Assembly: GCA_026706385.1 (NCBI GenBank)
Contig: JAPOYV010000070.1
Coordinates: forward strand, 1 to 48,768
Source: Gammaproteobacteria bacterium
Lineage (GTDB): Bacteria; Pseudomonadota; Gammaproteobacteria; Pseudomonadales; Azotimanducaceae
DNA: 48,768 bases
Direction of reading: 5' to 3'
In this document: positions 1-9,900 of the stretch, in pieces
Layout of the letters: the number at the start of each line of letters is the position of its first letter
How positions within the stretch are numbered: the stretch's first letter is position 1
Position numbers and translations under genes: made by a program
The notes under the pieces: model-generated
What the model was told of the DNA's origin: nothing
Database searches by the model: none
Seen by the model: the letters and a program-made list of their open reading frames with translations, nothing else

Positions 1-651
1 AGCCCTTCCGCGCACCTGTTTGCCATGCGTTCGAGAGGTCTGTAGAGTCCGCGCCGAACCTCAAAACCGCGCCTCTTCGAGGCACGTCAGACGCCGGGAT
101 CTGCGACCCGGACATGGAGTCCTCCACCAGGCAGAACAACGGAGAGACGGTTCCCCAAGGGACCATTGGTTCAAGCAGGCCGCGGGTGATCCAGCGGCCG
201 GCGACGAACTCCCCAGCGACCCCGGCTGACCGGAACGGGAGACGGCCCCAAAAGGGCCTGAGATCGCCGCGGAACGCAGGTAAACCAGCAGTTTCGCTCC
301 GATCCACAGCCGCCCCGGCTGACCAGAATCGGGAGGCGCCCACAAGGCGTTGCAGACGTTCCACTGACCAAACGGATCCGCCGCCCGCGACAAGGGCAAG
401 CGCGAGAGCAGTGCCGGCGCCGTCCGCGAGGACGAAACAGGGTGCGAATAGGATGACCGGACTAGTGACCCGCGATTCCGCTCAGCATCGACAGATCGCA
501 AGCATCGGTCGAACGCGAGTCCTTACTTACAGACATCGCCGACCGCTTGCCTTCCCCGCGCCACTGCCGCCGTTGGCCGTCCGTGTAACCACACGGTTCG
601 TCCACTCGAACCATAGTGCCGGCATGTCGCCTTGTACCCGCCGACCTAGTC
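1..651. other. Gene-poor left flank downstream of the defence operon
   Basis: No reading frame here has a recognisable protein family, a good ribosome binding site or plausible composition. The long plus frame that runs through it (114-863) continues antisense into the ATPase gene and is arginine/proline/serine-rich, typical of spurious frames in high-GC DNA. The only structure seen is a set of degenerate repeats at about 125-350. The stretch lies downstream of the operon's last gene, inside the island, whose left end is outside the window. It may be decayed mobile DNA. Confidence 0.5.
125..350. repeat. Degenerate tandem repeat, period about 93-97 bp
   Basis: A block containing CCCCGGCTGACC begins at 220 and again at 313, each followed by a GGGAG(A/G)CG core and a CCC-rich/AAGG element. 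A more diverged block (GAACAACGGAGAGACGG followed by CCCCAAGGG) lies at about 131-163. Spacing is 93 bp between the two clear copies and slightly more for the third. Read on the minus strand the copies give weakly similar peptides around SGQPG, so a decayed repetitive protein is conceivable, but no open gene supports it. The blocks are too irregular and GC-rich for CRISPR. Confidence 0.4.
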
Positions 652-3462
652 CTAGTCGCGTTGCACCCTCAAGCGTTCGCCAATGCCCAAGTCGTCAACG
701 ATCTGTTCGATCTCCGCCACCAGCGACCCCGCCCGATCCGCCTTCACATCCATCAAGAAATCAACCCGAGTGTCTAGCCGGTCGCCGCTTCGCAGTTTGG
801 GCAATAGCCGTGTGCCCAAGCGGTTCCATACCTCCGGGGGAACGCTGCCCGCCACCCGGATAGTCACCTGAGCCGGCCCTTCCTCACCCTCACCCTCACC
901 CTCGCCCTCGGCATCCCTGATCGTCAACCCCTCGTCGTCACCAGCGTCGTCGTCCTTCTCCCGCTGGTCAGCCCTCTCGTCCTCAGCTTCCGCCGCCGTC
1001 AGTTCCTGCGCCTTAGCGCGCACGATCAGGAACACGTCGTCTTCGAATGCCACTTCCGCACGATCCAAGACCTCGTTGTACCAGATGCGGTCAAACCTCC
1101 CCTGGCCCTGGGCACCCGATGCCAATCCGAACTCACCTTTGGCGACGAACCCAGCGATCCGCTCCCGCAGCACGGCATCCGGATCGACCAGACGGGTCAG
1201 CGTTCCGTTCAGGAAACTCTGGCGCAGGCTGCTAAGTGGCCACGCCCCCGACTCCTCGAACGCAGGCGGCCAATTGCGGCCTAGGTAGCCGGCACCAACG
1301 CCCTCGTTCAGCAACGCCTCGGTTTTCAACACGCTGATGAGGCGTCCGGCTAGGCTGTCGCTCGCGCTGGCGTGGCCCGCGCCGATGTCTAGAACGCGCA
1401 GGCCGTCTTCGGCGTCGTGATCGAACAGGGCAAGATGGCGGTAGCCGGCCCACACCTCGTCTCTCGCGGCATCCTGCGCTTCTTGCACTTGCGAGCGGAT
1501 CCGCGTCCTCTCGGACTGATCGTAACCCGCCCCCAAGACCCCTTCCGACAACTCCCGGGCGACTGCCTGCCAGGCCAGCCAGATTTCCACCCGATCCGAC
1601 AGTTCCTTGCCGGGTTTCTTGATGCACCAGATGAGCGACGCCGGATAGAGTCTGCTTGCCGCACCCCGTTCGACAGTCCACGACCGAATCCGCTCGCCAA
1701 GCGGCCCCGTGCCCGACCACTCCTCCTCCGGATCTAATATGACGATCGCGAGCCGGGGCGAGTCTGGGATCGCACTGCTGTCGTCGGGAAAGAACACGGT
1801 TGGCACTGCGCCAGACGCAACGCCTCGCTTGAATTCCGCCTCGACGAGTCGTCTTGCCGCCGGTTTGACATCCGCGTCCGGATCGAGCGATGCGCGCCGG
1901 TCGCTGACGACCTTCCTCAAGGTCGCCTGATGATGGATTCGGTAGCCGTCCGTCCCGACCTTGCGCACGAAAAACCCGCTGTCCGCCAGCGCCGCCGCCG
2001 CGTTGTCGACGGTCGTCGTCTCGATGTCGGGTTCGCCGAGCGCGAAGCGCAGCTCTGGCAGGTGGGCAATCTTGTCCACTTGGCCACCGGACGACTCGAA
2101 GAGTATCGCCGTCCCCGTGCGTCGATGGATGTCGCGCAGCGCGCCCGTCGCGTCGGTATCGAGTGCTCTCGCATGCGCCATCCGCCCCGCCAGGTCCGCA
2201 TCAATCGCTGCATCGAGCCGGGACTCCCCCAGTTGCCCGAGCACCACCGCTCGGAACTCCGGATTGTCCAGTGGTGCCGAGCCCAGCGTGATCAACGGTT
2301 CGGTCCGGGCGCGGTGGAACTGTTCCCGCGCGGCGCTTGACACCCATTGCGCGAGCATCGCCAACGCCCCTCGAGTCTGCTGGAACTGTGCCAGAGCGCG
2401 CCATTTCCGCTGGAACACAGACAGCGTCGCGGGATGGAATGGGTAGCACGCCTCGAAGCGCTCGCGCAGGTACTCCTTCGCCTTCGCGGTCGTGCTCGCG
2501 CTGTCCACCGCGAGCCACTCCGACGGCAGTCTCGCCGTGCGCTCGAAACACCACTCCGCGTAGCTCCGCGCCACTGTGCCGCGCGCCCGTTCCGTCCCTA
2601 GGTCTGCGAAGAGGCGACGCCTGACCACCTCGCTGATCTCCGCTTCATCGTTCGCGATCAGATCCCTCGCGACGCGTCGCACCACTTTCGTGATCCGCTC
2701 TTGCCACAGCCGATCCCAGTCTGTCATCTCGACTTGGCTGCGCGGCAGGCTCACAACGGCCGCGGCGTGTCTTCGGCCACTGACCGCGACCGTGAGGTTC
2801 TGCAGAAACGCGTGCAGGCGCTCAGCCATTGCGCGATGACGGTTCACGAAGTTAAGCACCTCGTCGAAGAGCAGCAGTACCGGAGCGTCCGCCGCAGCGA
2901 AGACCTCTCCCAAGGCATCTGTCCCGGGCGGCGTCTCCCGCGCCGCGCTGCCGAGCGCCGCCACGGCACGTTCGCCCCCCAGCTGTCGAGCGAGGTCAAT
3001 CCACGGCGTCTCTCTTCCCTCGGCAGGATCCCATGCGTTGCCGACGAACACGCCTACGCGCGCGTTCGGCGCCTCGGGGAGCCGAGCGTCTTTCAGCAGC
3101 TCCGCAACGCCGGGAAACGAAGCTGCGCTACTGCCGCTGTTCGCCAAGTGGTAGAGCGTGGTCAGGGTGTGTGTTTTCCCGCCACCGAATTGGGTGACGA
3201 GAGTGACCACCGGTGCCGTGTCGCCCGTCTCCCCAGCTAGCCGCCGCAGCACCATGCCCACATGGTCTTTCAGCGCACGAGTGAAGCACGTTCGCGCGAA
3301 GAACTGTTCGGGGTCCCGGTAGTCCTCCGGCGCCGTTCCCGCGACGACTTGCTCCAGCGCGATCGCGAACTCGTCTGGACTGAAAGACCGTCCCTCACGC
3401 ACTTCGGACCGAAGCGATACGTTCCTGTACCACGGCACCATCCGTGGTGTCCCGCGCGCCAT
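652..3462 (-). CDS. DUF499-family AAA-like ATPase of the defence operon
   Basis: A 936-residue ATPase. A Walker A motif QFGGGKT lies at residues 91-97, and a Walker B-like LLLFDE at about 196-201 ahead of a helical region. A low-complexity acidic linker with GEGEGEGEE (about 853-861) separates the core from a C-terminal domain of about 75 residues. The N-terminal segment, the GGGKTH P-loop and the C-terminal layout match DUF499 proteins, which occur with DUF1156 methylases and large helicases in defence islands. That is known from family context; its biochemical role is not well established. It starts at ATG 3462, 2 nt after the antitoxin stop, so it is probably translationally coupled to it. 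It is the last gene of the operon. The hexameric repeat coding the GE tract (about 882-912) could change linker length without breaking the frame. Confidence 0.85.
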   Translation of the reverse strand: MARGTPRMVPWYRNVSLRSEVREGRSFSPDEFAIALEQVVAGTAPEDYRDPEQFFARTCFTRALKDHVGMVLRRLAGETGDTAPVVTLVTQFGGGKTHTLTTLYHLANSGSSAASFPGVAELLKDARLPEAPNARVGVFVGNAWDPAEGRETPWIDLARQLGGERAVAALGSAARETPPGTDALGEVFAAADAPVLLLFDEVLNFVNRHRAMAERLHAFLQNLTVAVSGRRHAAAVVSLPRSQVEMTDWDRLWQERITKVVRRVARDLIANDEAEISEVVRRRLFADLGTERARGTVARSYAEWCFERTARLPSEWLAVDSASTTAKAKEYLRERFEACYPFHPATLSVFQRKWRALAQFQQTRGALAMLAQWVSSAAREQFHRARTEPLITLGSAPLDNPEFRAVVLGQLGESRLDAAIDADLAGRMAHARALDTDATGALRDIHRRTGTAILFESSGGQVDKIAHLPELRFALGEPDIETTTVDNAAAALADSGFFVRKVGTDGYRIHHQATLRKVVSDRRASLDPDADVKPAARRLVEAEFKRGVASGAVPTVFFPDDSSAIPDSPRLAIVILDPEEEWSGTGPLGERIRSWTVERGAASRLYPASLIWCIKKPGKELSDRVEIWLAWQAVARELSEGVLGAGYDQSERTRIRSQVQEAQDAARDEVWAGYRHLALFDHDAEDGLRVLDIGAGHASASDSLAGRLISVLKTEALLNEGVGAGYLGRNWPPAFEESGAWPLSSLRQSFLNGTLTRLVDPDAVLRERIAGFVAKGEFGLASGAQGQGRFDRIWYNEVLDRAEVAFEDDVFLIVRAKAQELTAAEAEDERADQREKDDDAGDDEGLTIRDAEGEGEGEGEEGPAQVTIRVAGSVPPEVWNRLGTRLLPKLRSGDRLDTRVDFLMDVKADRAGSLVAEIEQIVDDLGIGERLRVQRD

Positions 3463-3464
3463 CT

Positions 3465-3686
3465 TTATCGGCCCGACAGATTCTCGGCCTGGGTTCTTGC
3501 CAGCCGGGCAATCGCGCGCAACGTCTGGTTGACCGAGGCTGAGTCCTTGAAGATCTCGGCCACGTCGGGCTCCAGCAACACGACGTTCGTCCCCTCGCGA
3601 TACGCCTTGTGGTGCTTCCCCCTTACGCCTTTCGAGAAGTCGTACTCGTCCCGCATCGTATCTGTGTCATCCTGATTCATAGTCAT
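3465..3686 (-). CDS. Antitoxin partner of the BrnT-type toxin
   Basis: A 73-residue protein with an N-terminal YDFSKGVRGKHH segment and the core GTNVVLLEPDVAEIF followed by SVNQTLR. The YDFSKG-type start is shared by BrnA antitoxins and by related small antitoxins paired with BrnT/DUF497 toxins. The central part lacks the usual BrnA ribbon-helix-helix wording, so I call it a BrnT-associated antitoxin rather than BrnA proper. Its start lies 20 nt inside the end of the toxin gene, and its stop is 2 nt before the ATPase ATG, so toxin, antitoxin and ATPase are probably translated in sequence. It is expected to neutralise the toxin and may repress transcription. Confidence 0.7.
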   Translation of the reverse strand: MTMNQDDTDTMRDEYDFSKGVRGKHHKAYREGTNVVLLEPDVAEIFKDSASVNQTLRAIARLARTQAENLSGR

Positions 3687-3942
3687 TGCGCTCCCGCCGC
3701 GAGGCTTCCCTCGCGCTGATTATCCTGATCGTGTCGTCTACAGGTTCCGCGTAGGATACGACCAGCACGCGCCCGCGTACCGAAAGCCCAACGCTGAGAT
3801 ACCTCTGCTCCGCCGTCGAGTGGCCGGGGTCCGGGATTGTGACCTCCAACGGGTCTCCGAACACCGTGCAAGCCTCCGCGAAGCCAACCCCATGCTTGCT
3901 GACGTTTTGTCTGTGTTTCGCCTCGTCCCACTCAAAGTCCAC
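3667..3942 (-). CDS. brnT: BrnT-family toxin (DUF497 ribonuclease)
   Basis: A 91-residue protein with the canonical DUF497/BrnT pattern: FEWDEAKHRQNVSKHGVGF at residues 3-21, then a FGDP element (about 29-32), RYLSVG (47-52), RVLVVSY (58-64) and the end motif IRIISAREASRRER. BrnT is a RelE-fold ribonuclease of type II toxin-antitoxin systems. The start is GTG at 3942, the codon that opens the WDE motif; an AGG lies about 10 nt upstream. Unusually, the pair is inside a defence operon, 83 bp after the methylase stop and directly before the DUF499 ATPase. Whether that 83 bp holds its own promoter could not be decided. Confidence 0.88.
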   Translation of the reverse strand: MDFEWDEAKHRQNVSKHGVGFAEACTVFGDPLEVTIPDPGHSTAEQRYLSVGLSVRGRVLVVSYAEPVDDTIRIISAREASRRERNDYESG

Positions 3943-4025
3943 GGATCAACCTACTTGAGACCTCCATGCAACGATGGACCGCGTAGCGCCCGCTGTGGGT
4001 GGTTGCTCTATTCCCACGCTCGCAA

Positions 4026-6722
4026 TCATCGAGGCACCGCAAGGAGCATCGCGTCGAGCACCCGCTTCTCCTGAGACCCGCTTGGGTACAGCGCGGAGAG
4101 TGCGTTGGCCAGTCGTAGGAAACCCGGCCCGCGCTGCCGCTCCTCCTCGATAAGCGAGCGAAGCGCCCCCGAGTTACCGCCGGCTTGTAGCACCATTCCA
4201 GAGTGGATCCGGTCGAGTGTTGTCTCTCGAGTCGGTGACAGATCCGTGGCGGTTTCCGGCTCGCCTCCCGCTCCGGGAGTCCGTCCGACTTGGAAGTCGT
4301 CGAACAACGTCATCTGCTCGGAGTCCACACCGGTCGCGCTCCACTCCACGGGGGTAGGTGCGCCGTCGCTGCCAAACAGCACCTTCGCGCGCTCCGCCAG
4401 CGACAGCAGGTGTACGACGCCCTTTTTCTGGTCGATGACCCGCCCGGTGGCAGCATCGAGGTCGATTCCCATGGGTTGTGCGAAACGGCGCACCACGTCG
4501 TAGGGGAGAGTGAAGCCACTCCGCCTTCCCCCGCTCCCTTCACCGAGACCGGACGCCTCATCGCCCCGACTTTCGGTACTCTGCATCGTCCAGAGGAACA
4601 GAGCCGTAAGCCTCGCGTCCTCCTCAAGTGCCCCAGTCAAATCTCCTCTGCCGTCCCCATCCAGCACTTGCCGAAGCGCCGCGGTGCTCACCACCTCCCA
4701 CACCTTCTCTAAGAATTCGCGCAGGCCGACCGGCAGGCCCTCGGCCGTCTCGACGGCGCAGTAGCGGCTGTATATCTCGAGCGCGGGTCCTATGCACGCG
4801 AAGACTAGATCCGCACCCCGGACACCTTCCGACTGCAACCTTTTCATCCAGTCGCCTACTCGATTGGGTAGCTCGCTAAGTACCTCCGCCCAGTCTCCGA
4901 CAGGAGCATCTCGCCGCCGCCGGCGGCAAATCAGATGGACGCTGGTGGCGAGCGACGCGTTCTCCCTTGCGTTCAGACGCGTGTCCATTTCTGTGGCGAT
5001 AGGCCAAGACCCTGTGAGCGTCCAGCCGCCCTGGATCATCCCGGACAGTAGCGCTTCCCAACCCTCGGTCGTCTTGTGAGCGAATACAACGGTGCCGATC
5101 CCGTCATCTCGGAGTACGCGTCGACCCTCCGCGAACGCTTGTGCCATCCCCTGCTCGTAAGATTCCGCGTTCTTTTTCGACGTGCTCAGCCGATGAGGCC
5201 GGTCGACGACTATCTCGCGTTCTTTGGGTGTCGTACCGCTTTCCGACTCGAACGAGTCGCAGACCAGCGGGATTGTCCGTTTCAGCCAGACATAGAAGAA
5301 GTCCGCTAGGTGTGCATACGGCACTGAGTCGTAATACGGTGGGTCTGTGAACCAGATGTGGGCGCTTTGGTCGGGTAGGGGGTGCTCGGCCGCGTCAGCC
5401 GCCTGCACTTGACCGAGGCGGGATCTGATTCCGGCGATCGACTCTAGAGCGTCGGCGCTCCTAGAGCAGGCGCTCATGAAAGACCCACTAGAGTCGCACG
5501 GAGGTACAGACTCGGCGAAATCCCATGCCATCCCAATCGACTTCCGGGCAAGCATATGGACTGGACACTCCGCGTCCGGCTTCCAGGGAGCCAGCGAGTT
5601 GCCTAGGTCCGACGTCTTATCAACAGCAATGCCTAGCAGCGTACTCACCACGTTCGCCGGATGGTCTTGAACGGACACTGCTCGCACCAACCGGCCCAAC
5701 TCCATAAACGTGGCCTTTTGTCGCGCCGTAAACAGATCTCCCCATGAGCGCATCCCGTAGATCGGCACGCTGATACGACGTATCTCGTTGGGCGAAATCA
5801 GTTCGTCCGGGACAGGACACGGCTCCGGCCGTCCGGCTTGCTCCCATTCGGCAAGCATCGCGTTCACGAGCTTTTGCGCCTTCCGCACGGGCTCGTAGTC
5901 CTGATCGACAGGTAGTCGATACCGCCTGCCGCTCTCCCCAGGTTTGAGCGTGACCACGGCAAGCAGCAACGCGCCGCCAACGCGGCGTCCCCGTTCGTCG
6001 AAGACCACGTCGGCACCCCCGCACTGGGTCGTGAGCTGCGCCCGTACACGCTCTGGTCGAAGTACCGATGGGCAACACAGACAGACTGCCTTCGCGCGGT
6101 CTACCGTCGCGGCTCGGACGTCCTTGGCCGCGCCTGGTTCGAAGATCTCGAACTCAACCTGAGGCACTTGGCCCGTAGGCCGTTGCACACACGGTCGCAA
6201 CGCCAGTTTGCGCTGACGTTTGTTGCACAGCCAAAAGGAACGCATCAAAGGAATCTCGGCCCCGCAATTCGGAGACTCGCATCGAACCGTCCGAGCCCAC
6301 AGATATGCGATCGGCTTCGCTCCATCCGAATCTTCTGGATACAGGTCCGTTAGTTCCTTCCCAGCAGCGGCTTTGATCTCACCGCCCACTGTCCGAAGTT
6401 GCTCGGCCAACTCGGGACCGTGTCGCGGCAAGTCCTCCAGCATCGCCTTGAGAATCAGACACGCGACCGGATTCAGATCGCTGGCGAATGCCTCGCATCC
6501 AAGGCGCAGAGCTTCAAGGGGAATCGACCCGCCACCAGCAAACGGGTCGACCACCAGAGGCGGATCGTCATCGTATGCGGCGCAGACCAAACCGCGAGCT
6601 GCATGCACGTACGGCTCCTTGGCAGCCAAACCCCAATTCGCGAAGTCAGCAATAAACTTCAACAACCCCGACCGAAGTGCGGTATCTGTCGCGCCTTTCC
6701 CGCACCCTACGCCCTGGAGCAT
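4026..6722 (-). CDS. DUF1156 DNA methylase, main part (5' end lost to a frameshift)
   Basis: An 898-residue frame carrying the catalytic body of a DUF1156 methyltransferase. It has the SAM-binding motif DPFAGGGSIPLEALRLG at residues 59-75 and the catalytic DPPYYDS at about 459-465, so it should methylate an exocyclic amino group (N6-adenine or N4-cytosine). The family normally has an N-terminal DUF1156 domain of about 80 residues; here that part lies in another frame just upstream (6707-6946). The ATG at 6722 is preceded immediately by an in-frame TAG, so this frame cannot extend upstream. One extra base at about 6720-6723 would join the two pieces into one protein of about 970 residues. Either the methylase is inactivated or the sequence has an indel error. 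It probably methylates self DNA for the helicase/ATPase system. Confidence 0.82.
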   Translation of the reverse strand: MLQGVGCGKGATDTALRSGLLKFIADFANWGLAAKEPYVHAARGLVCAAYDDDPPLVVDPFAGGGSIPLEALRLGCEAFASDLNPVACLILKAMLEDLPRHGPELAEQLRTVGGEIKAAAGKELTDLYPEDSDGAKPIAYLWARTVRCESPNCGAEIPLMRSFWLCNKRQRKLALRPCVQRPTGQVPQVEFEIFEPGAAKDVRAATVDRAKAVCLCCPSVLRPERVRAQLTTQCGGADVVFDERGRRVGGALLLAVVTLKPGESGRRYRLPVDQDYEPVRKAQKLVNAMLAEWEQAGRPEPCPVPDELISPNEIRRISVPIYGMRSWGDLFTARQKATFMELGRLVRAVSVQDHPANVVSTLLGIAVDKTSDLGNSLAPWKPDAECPVHMLARKSIGMAWDFAESVPPCDSSGSFMSACSRSADALESIAGIRSRLGQVQAADAAEHPLPDQSAHIWFTDPPYYDSVPYAHLADFFYVWLKRTIPLVCDSFESESGTTPKEREIVVDRPHRLSTSKKNAESYEQGMAQAFAEGRRVLRDDGIGTVVFAHKTTEGWEALLSGMIQGGWTLTGSWPIATEMDTRLNARENASLATSVHLICRRRRRDAPVGDWAEVLSELPNRVGDWMKRLQSEGVRGADLVFACIGPALEIYSRYCAVETAEGLPVGLREFLEKVWEVVSTAALRQVLDGDGRGDLTGALEEDARLTALFLWTMQSTESRGDEASGLGEGSGGRRSGFTLPYDVVRRFAQPMGIDLDAATGRVIDQKKGVVHLLSLAERAKVLFGSDGAPTPVEWSATGVDSEQMTLFDDFQVGRTPGAGGEPETATDLSPTRETTLDRIHSGMVLQAGGNSGALRSLIEEERQRGPGFLRLANALSALYPSGSQEKRVLDAMLLAVPR

Positions 6723-6946
6723 CTAGCCTTTTCCTTGAAGCCCTTTGGACACTGTTCGTCGCAGGGGTCGGGCAGCAGGAGGGCCAACAATAGCGACCGA
6801 CTCGACGCCAACGGCCTCCTCGCCCACCAAAGGTGTAGTGCCTTTGGATGGCGGTGACGAAGGCGATTTTCCTCTTCAGCATGGCGTGAGACGTCGGCAA
6901 TCGGGAAATCCACCTCGGCCAGCCGTTTGCACTCGCGCGGAATCAA
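6707..6946 (-). pseudogene. N-terminal DUF1156 domain of the methylase, out of frame
   Basis: A 79-residue fragment containing VDFPIADVSRHA and HPKALHLWWARRPLASSR, the hallmark of the DUF1156 domain at the start of these methylases, then a leucine-rich helix. It ends with a few out-of-frame residues at the TAG at 6707-6709, where the normal protein would run on into LLQGV, which is found in the neighbouring frame. The best start is TTG at 6946, overlapping the helicase TGA as TTGA, with an AAGGA element 6 nt upstream. That fits coupled translation after the helicase. A single-base deletion near 6720 explains the split. Confidence 0.75.
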
Positions 6947-9900
6947 GGTGTTTCCTTGGTCAGCGAGCCGACCCCCAGCGTGTAATGCTCGACTTTCTTC
7001 ACCTCGCGCCACGGATGTCCGGCAGGATCGGGGATCGGGTCCAGCAGCCGCGGTTCTGCCGCACAGTTCGTAACGACGTAGAGCCAGAAGCAATCGGGTC
7101 GATCTTCCGCTACGCGTCGCTCGTTGGGCGTCAGGACGATGGTTCCGTCTGGATTTGCCAACCCCTTCACTTCGATCAGCCGCAACTCGCCCGATCTCAA
7201 ATCCAGGCTCGTCAAGTCGTAGCCGAGGTTCAGCTTGTGCACGTCCTCCACCTTCCGCCCGAGAGACTCCTCGTGCTCGGTCACGACACGCATGGCGGTC
7301 ATTTCCGTCTCCGGATGCGGACGCAGGCGTCGGAAATCGGGAGACTCTCGTTCCGGATGGGGCAGAACCAAAGCGCTCGCCAGACGCTCGACGCCTTGGA
7401 GGGTTACGGCCCGCTGCCGCGCCAGCTCATCGCATCGCCGATCCCGCCTTGCTCTTACTTCGTCGTGCCGGCCCTCTGCCAGCGCGAGCCGTCCCTCAGC
7501 CCCGGGAACGCCGTTGTCCACGTCCTCCGTGGCGCGACCGATCTCTAGGTCAGTGCGCTGCAGGACCTCCGTGAGGGACATCTCGACGTGTTCTGCGATC
7601 CGGTCGATGTCGGCACACACCTCTTCTCGCACGCCATCGATAAACTCCGCCAGGGCTTCGCGCCCGAGCCAAGCAGACGGTTCTGGGTACCCCGCGACCG
7701 CAGGCAGATCGTCGGGTACGCCACTCGGTGTCATGTTGCCCAGGACGTCCGGCTCAACCAGCCTAGGCTCGCCTTCGGTCGGCACCTCCACGGCGAACAC
7801 GCGCTCGCGGATCACATGGCCCAGCCCGTCCACCGCCCGCGCCCGGTAGAAGTCGAAGCGGGACGCCTGGTCGTGCGCCAGCGAGTGGAAGCATGCGCCA
7901 GTGGCGAACACCTCGCGACCGCGCTCCAATGCGTGCCGGCGAAGTGCCTCGAACAGAGGATGTCCCGGAGTTACCCACTCGAGGTTTCTCTCCTCCGCCG
8001 TGTCACGGTCCGTCGATAGCCGCGCATACCGGGACGCCAGATCCGTGAGTTTCCAGTCGGCCGCGCGTTCGTATTTCCGCAGCACTAGAGGCGTTCGCCC
8101 CGCCTGGTAGGTGTGTCGCAGAGCCTTCACGGGCGTCAGGGTCAAGGAAGCGTCCGGAGCGGCTTCCGACATGAAACGCGCAATGGATTCGGGAACAAGC
8201 CGACGTTCCTGCGCCCGTGCTCGGCGCTCGACGAGCATCTCCAGGTTCAGCTTCCTCGCCGCCAGCCCCTCCAGAGCCGTCTGGCAGATCGACCGGAAGT
8301 GCTCCTCATCGACGCCCCTGAGCATGCGATCTTCCAGATCCTCCGTTCCGAACTTGCCCGCATAGTAGTCTCGCAGCACGCGCTCGACCTGCGCCGACGG
8401 AAGCACCTCGCCGACCACGTTGAACACCGCGTCGTCGTCCAGCGCGTTCCGAATCTCCTGGAGCTTCTCCAACAACCGCCCCAGCACACGCCCCTCGACC
8501 GTGTTCCCCGCGACGAAGTTGAAGATCAGGCAGTCGTGGCGCTGGCCATAGCGGTGGATTCGCCCCATCCGCTGCTCCAAGCGGTTCGGGTTCCACGGAA
8601 TGTCGTAGTTGAAGAGGATGTTGCAGCACTGGAGATTGATGCCTTCGCCTGCGGCCTCCGTCGCCACGAGCACCTGGATCGCGCCATCACGAAACTGTTG
8701 CTCCGCGTGCAGCCGGGTCCCGACCTCGTCACGCGATCCCGCCCGCATCCCACCGTGGATGTTGCCGACCCTGAATCCCCACCGCTCGAGGTGTTCCTTG
8801 AGATAGTCGAGCGTGTCCTTGAACTCAGTGAACAAAAGCAGCCGCCGTTCGGCGTCGTCGAAAAAGCCCTGCTCCTGCATGAGCAAGCGCAGATGCGCGA
8901 GCTTCTCCTCACCGCCCGAGTCTTCGACAGCCTTCGCGTCCTTCGCAAGCCGGTCTAGCTCCGCGATCTCTTCATTGACCTGCTCCGCATTGCCTGCGAG
9001 GGTGATCGCTTCCAACATGCGTTCGAGCCGCTCGCGTTCGACATCTTCCATCTCCTCAAGTTCGTCCAGATCAGGCAGCCCTGGCGGGGCCTTGCTGGCA
9101 ATCTCCTCGGCCTGAGCTAGGCCCTCCGCAAGCCGCCGCGCGCGGTTTTCGAGAGACTTGCGCATCGCCCGCGTGCTCGACGCGAGTCGCCGCTGGTAGA
9201 GCGACATCAGGAAGCCCACGGCGCGAGCGCGGGGCGTGTCCCCTTGCTCGGCCGCGCGCCGGCTTTGACTCTTCACCATGCGCGTGACGCTTTGGTAGAG
9301 ATCGAGTTCCGCACCGTCGATCTCGAATGTCGCCGTCTTCGGTATCCGCTTGGTGAAAACGGGCTTCGCCGCCCATTCGCCATCGTCGGTTCGCTCGGGG
9401 AAATAGACCATCGCCTCCTTCGTGCGCCGCAGATAGAAGGGTGCGCGTTGCCGGTCCATCGCCTCCCGGATGGAGGTCACATCGGCGTAAACATCGCGGT
9501 CTAGGAGCTGCAAGAAGAGCGTGAAGTTCTCCGGGTCGCCCCGATGGGGCGTCGCCGTGAGTAGCAGGATGTTGTCCGAGCTGTCTCGGAGCATCTCGCC
9601 CAGCCGGTAGCGCTGGCTACGGTGCGTCTCGTCTCGCGCGGACATGCGGTGCGCCTCGTCGACGATCACCAGATCCCAACGTGCCTGGCGGAGGCTCGGC
9701 AGAATCTCGGTCCGCTTGGCTAGATCCAGCGATGTGACGACCTGCTTCTGCTCAAGCCACTGGTTCACCCCGAACTGGTCGCGGATGTCAGAGCCCTTCA
9801 AGACGAGGAATCTCTCGTCGAACTTCTCCCGCATTTCTCGCTGCCACTGGAAGGCGAGGTTCGCCGGACAGACCACGAGCACGCGCTCCGCTAGGCCGCG

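Noticed and set aside
114-863. A 249-codon plus-strand frame at the left end
   Set aside because: Low-complexity Arg/Pro/Ser content, no ribosome binding site, runs antisense into the DUF499 gene.
6715-6725. Programmed -1 frameshifting to make the full methylase
   Set aside because: No slippery heptamer or clear downstream pseudoknot was seen; a one-base deletion or read error is simpler.
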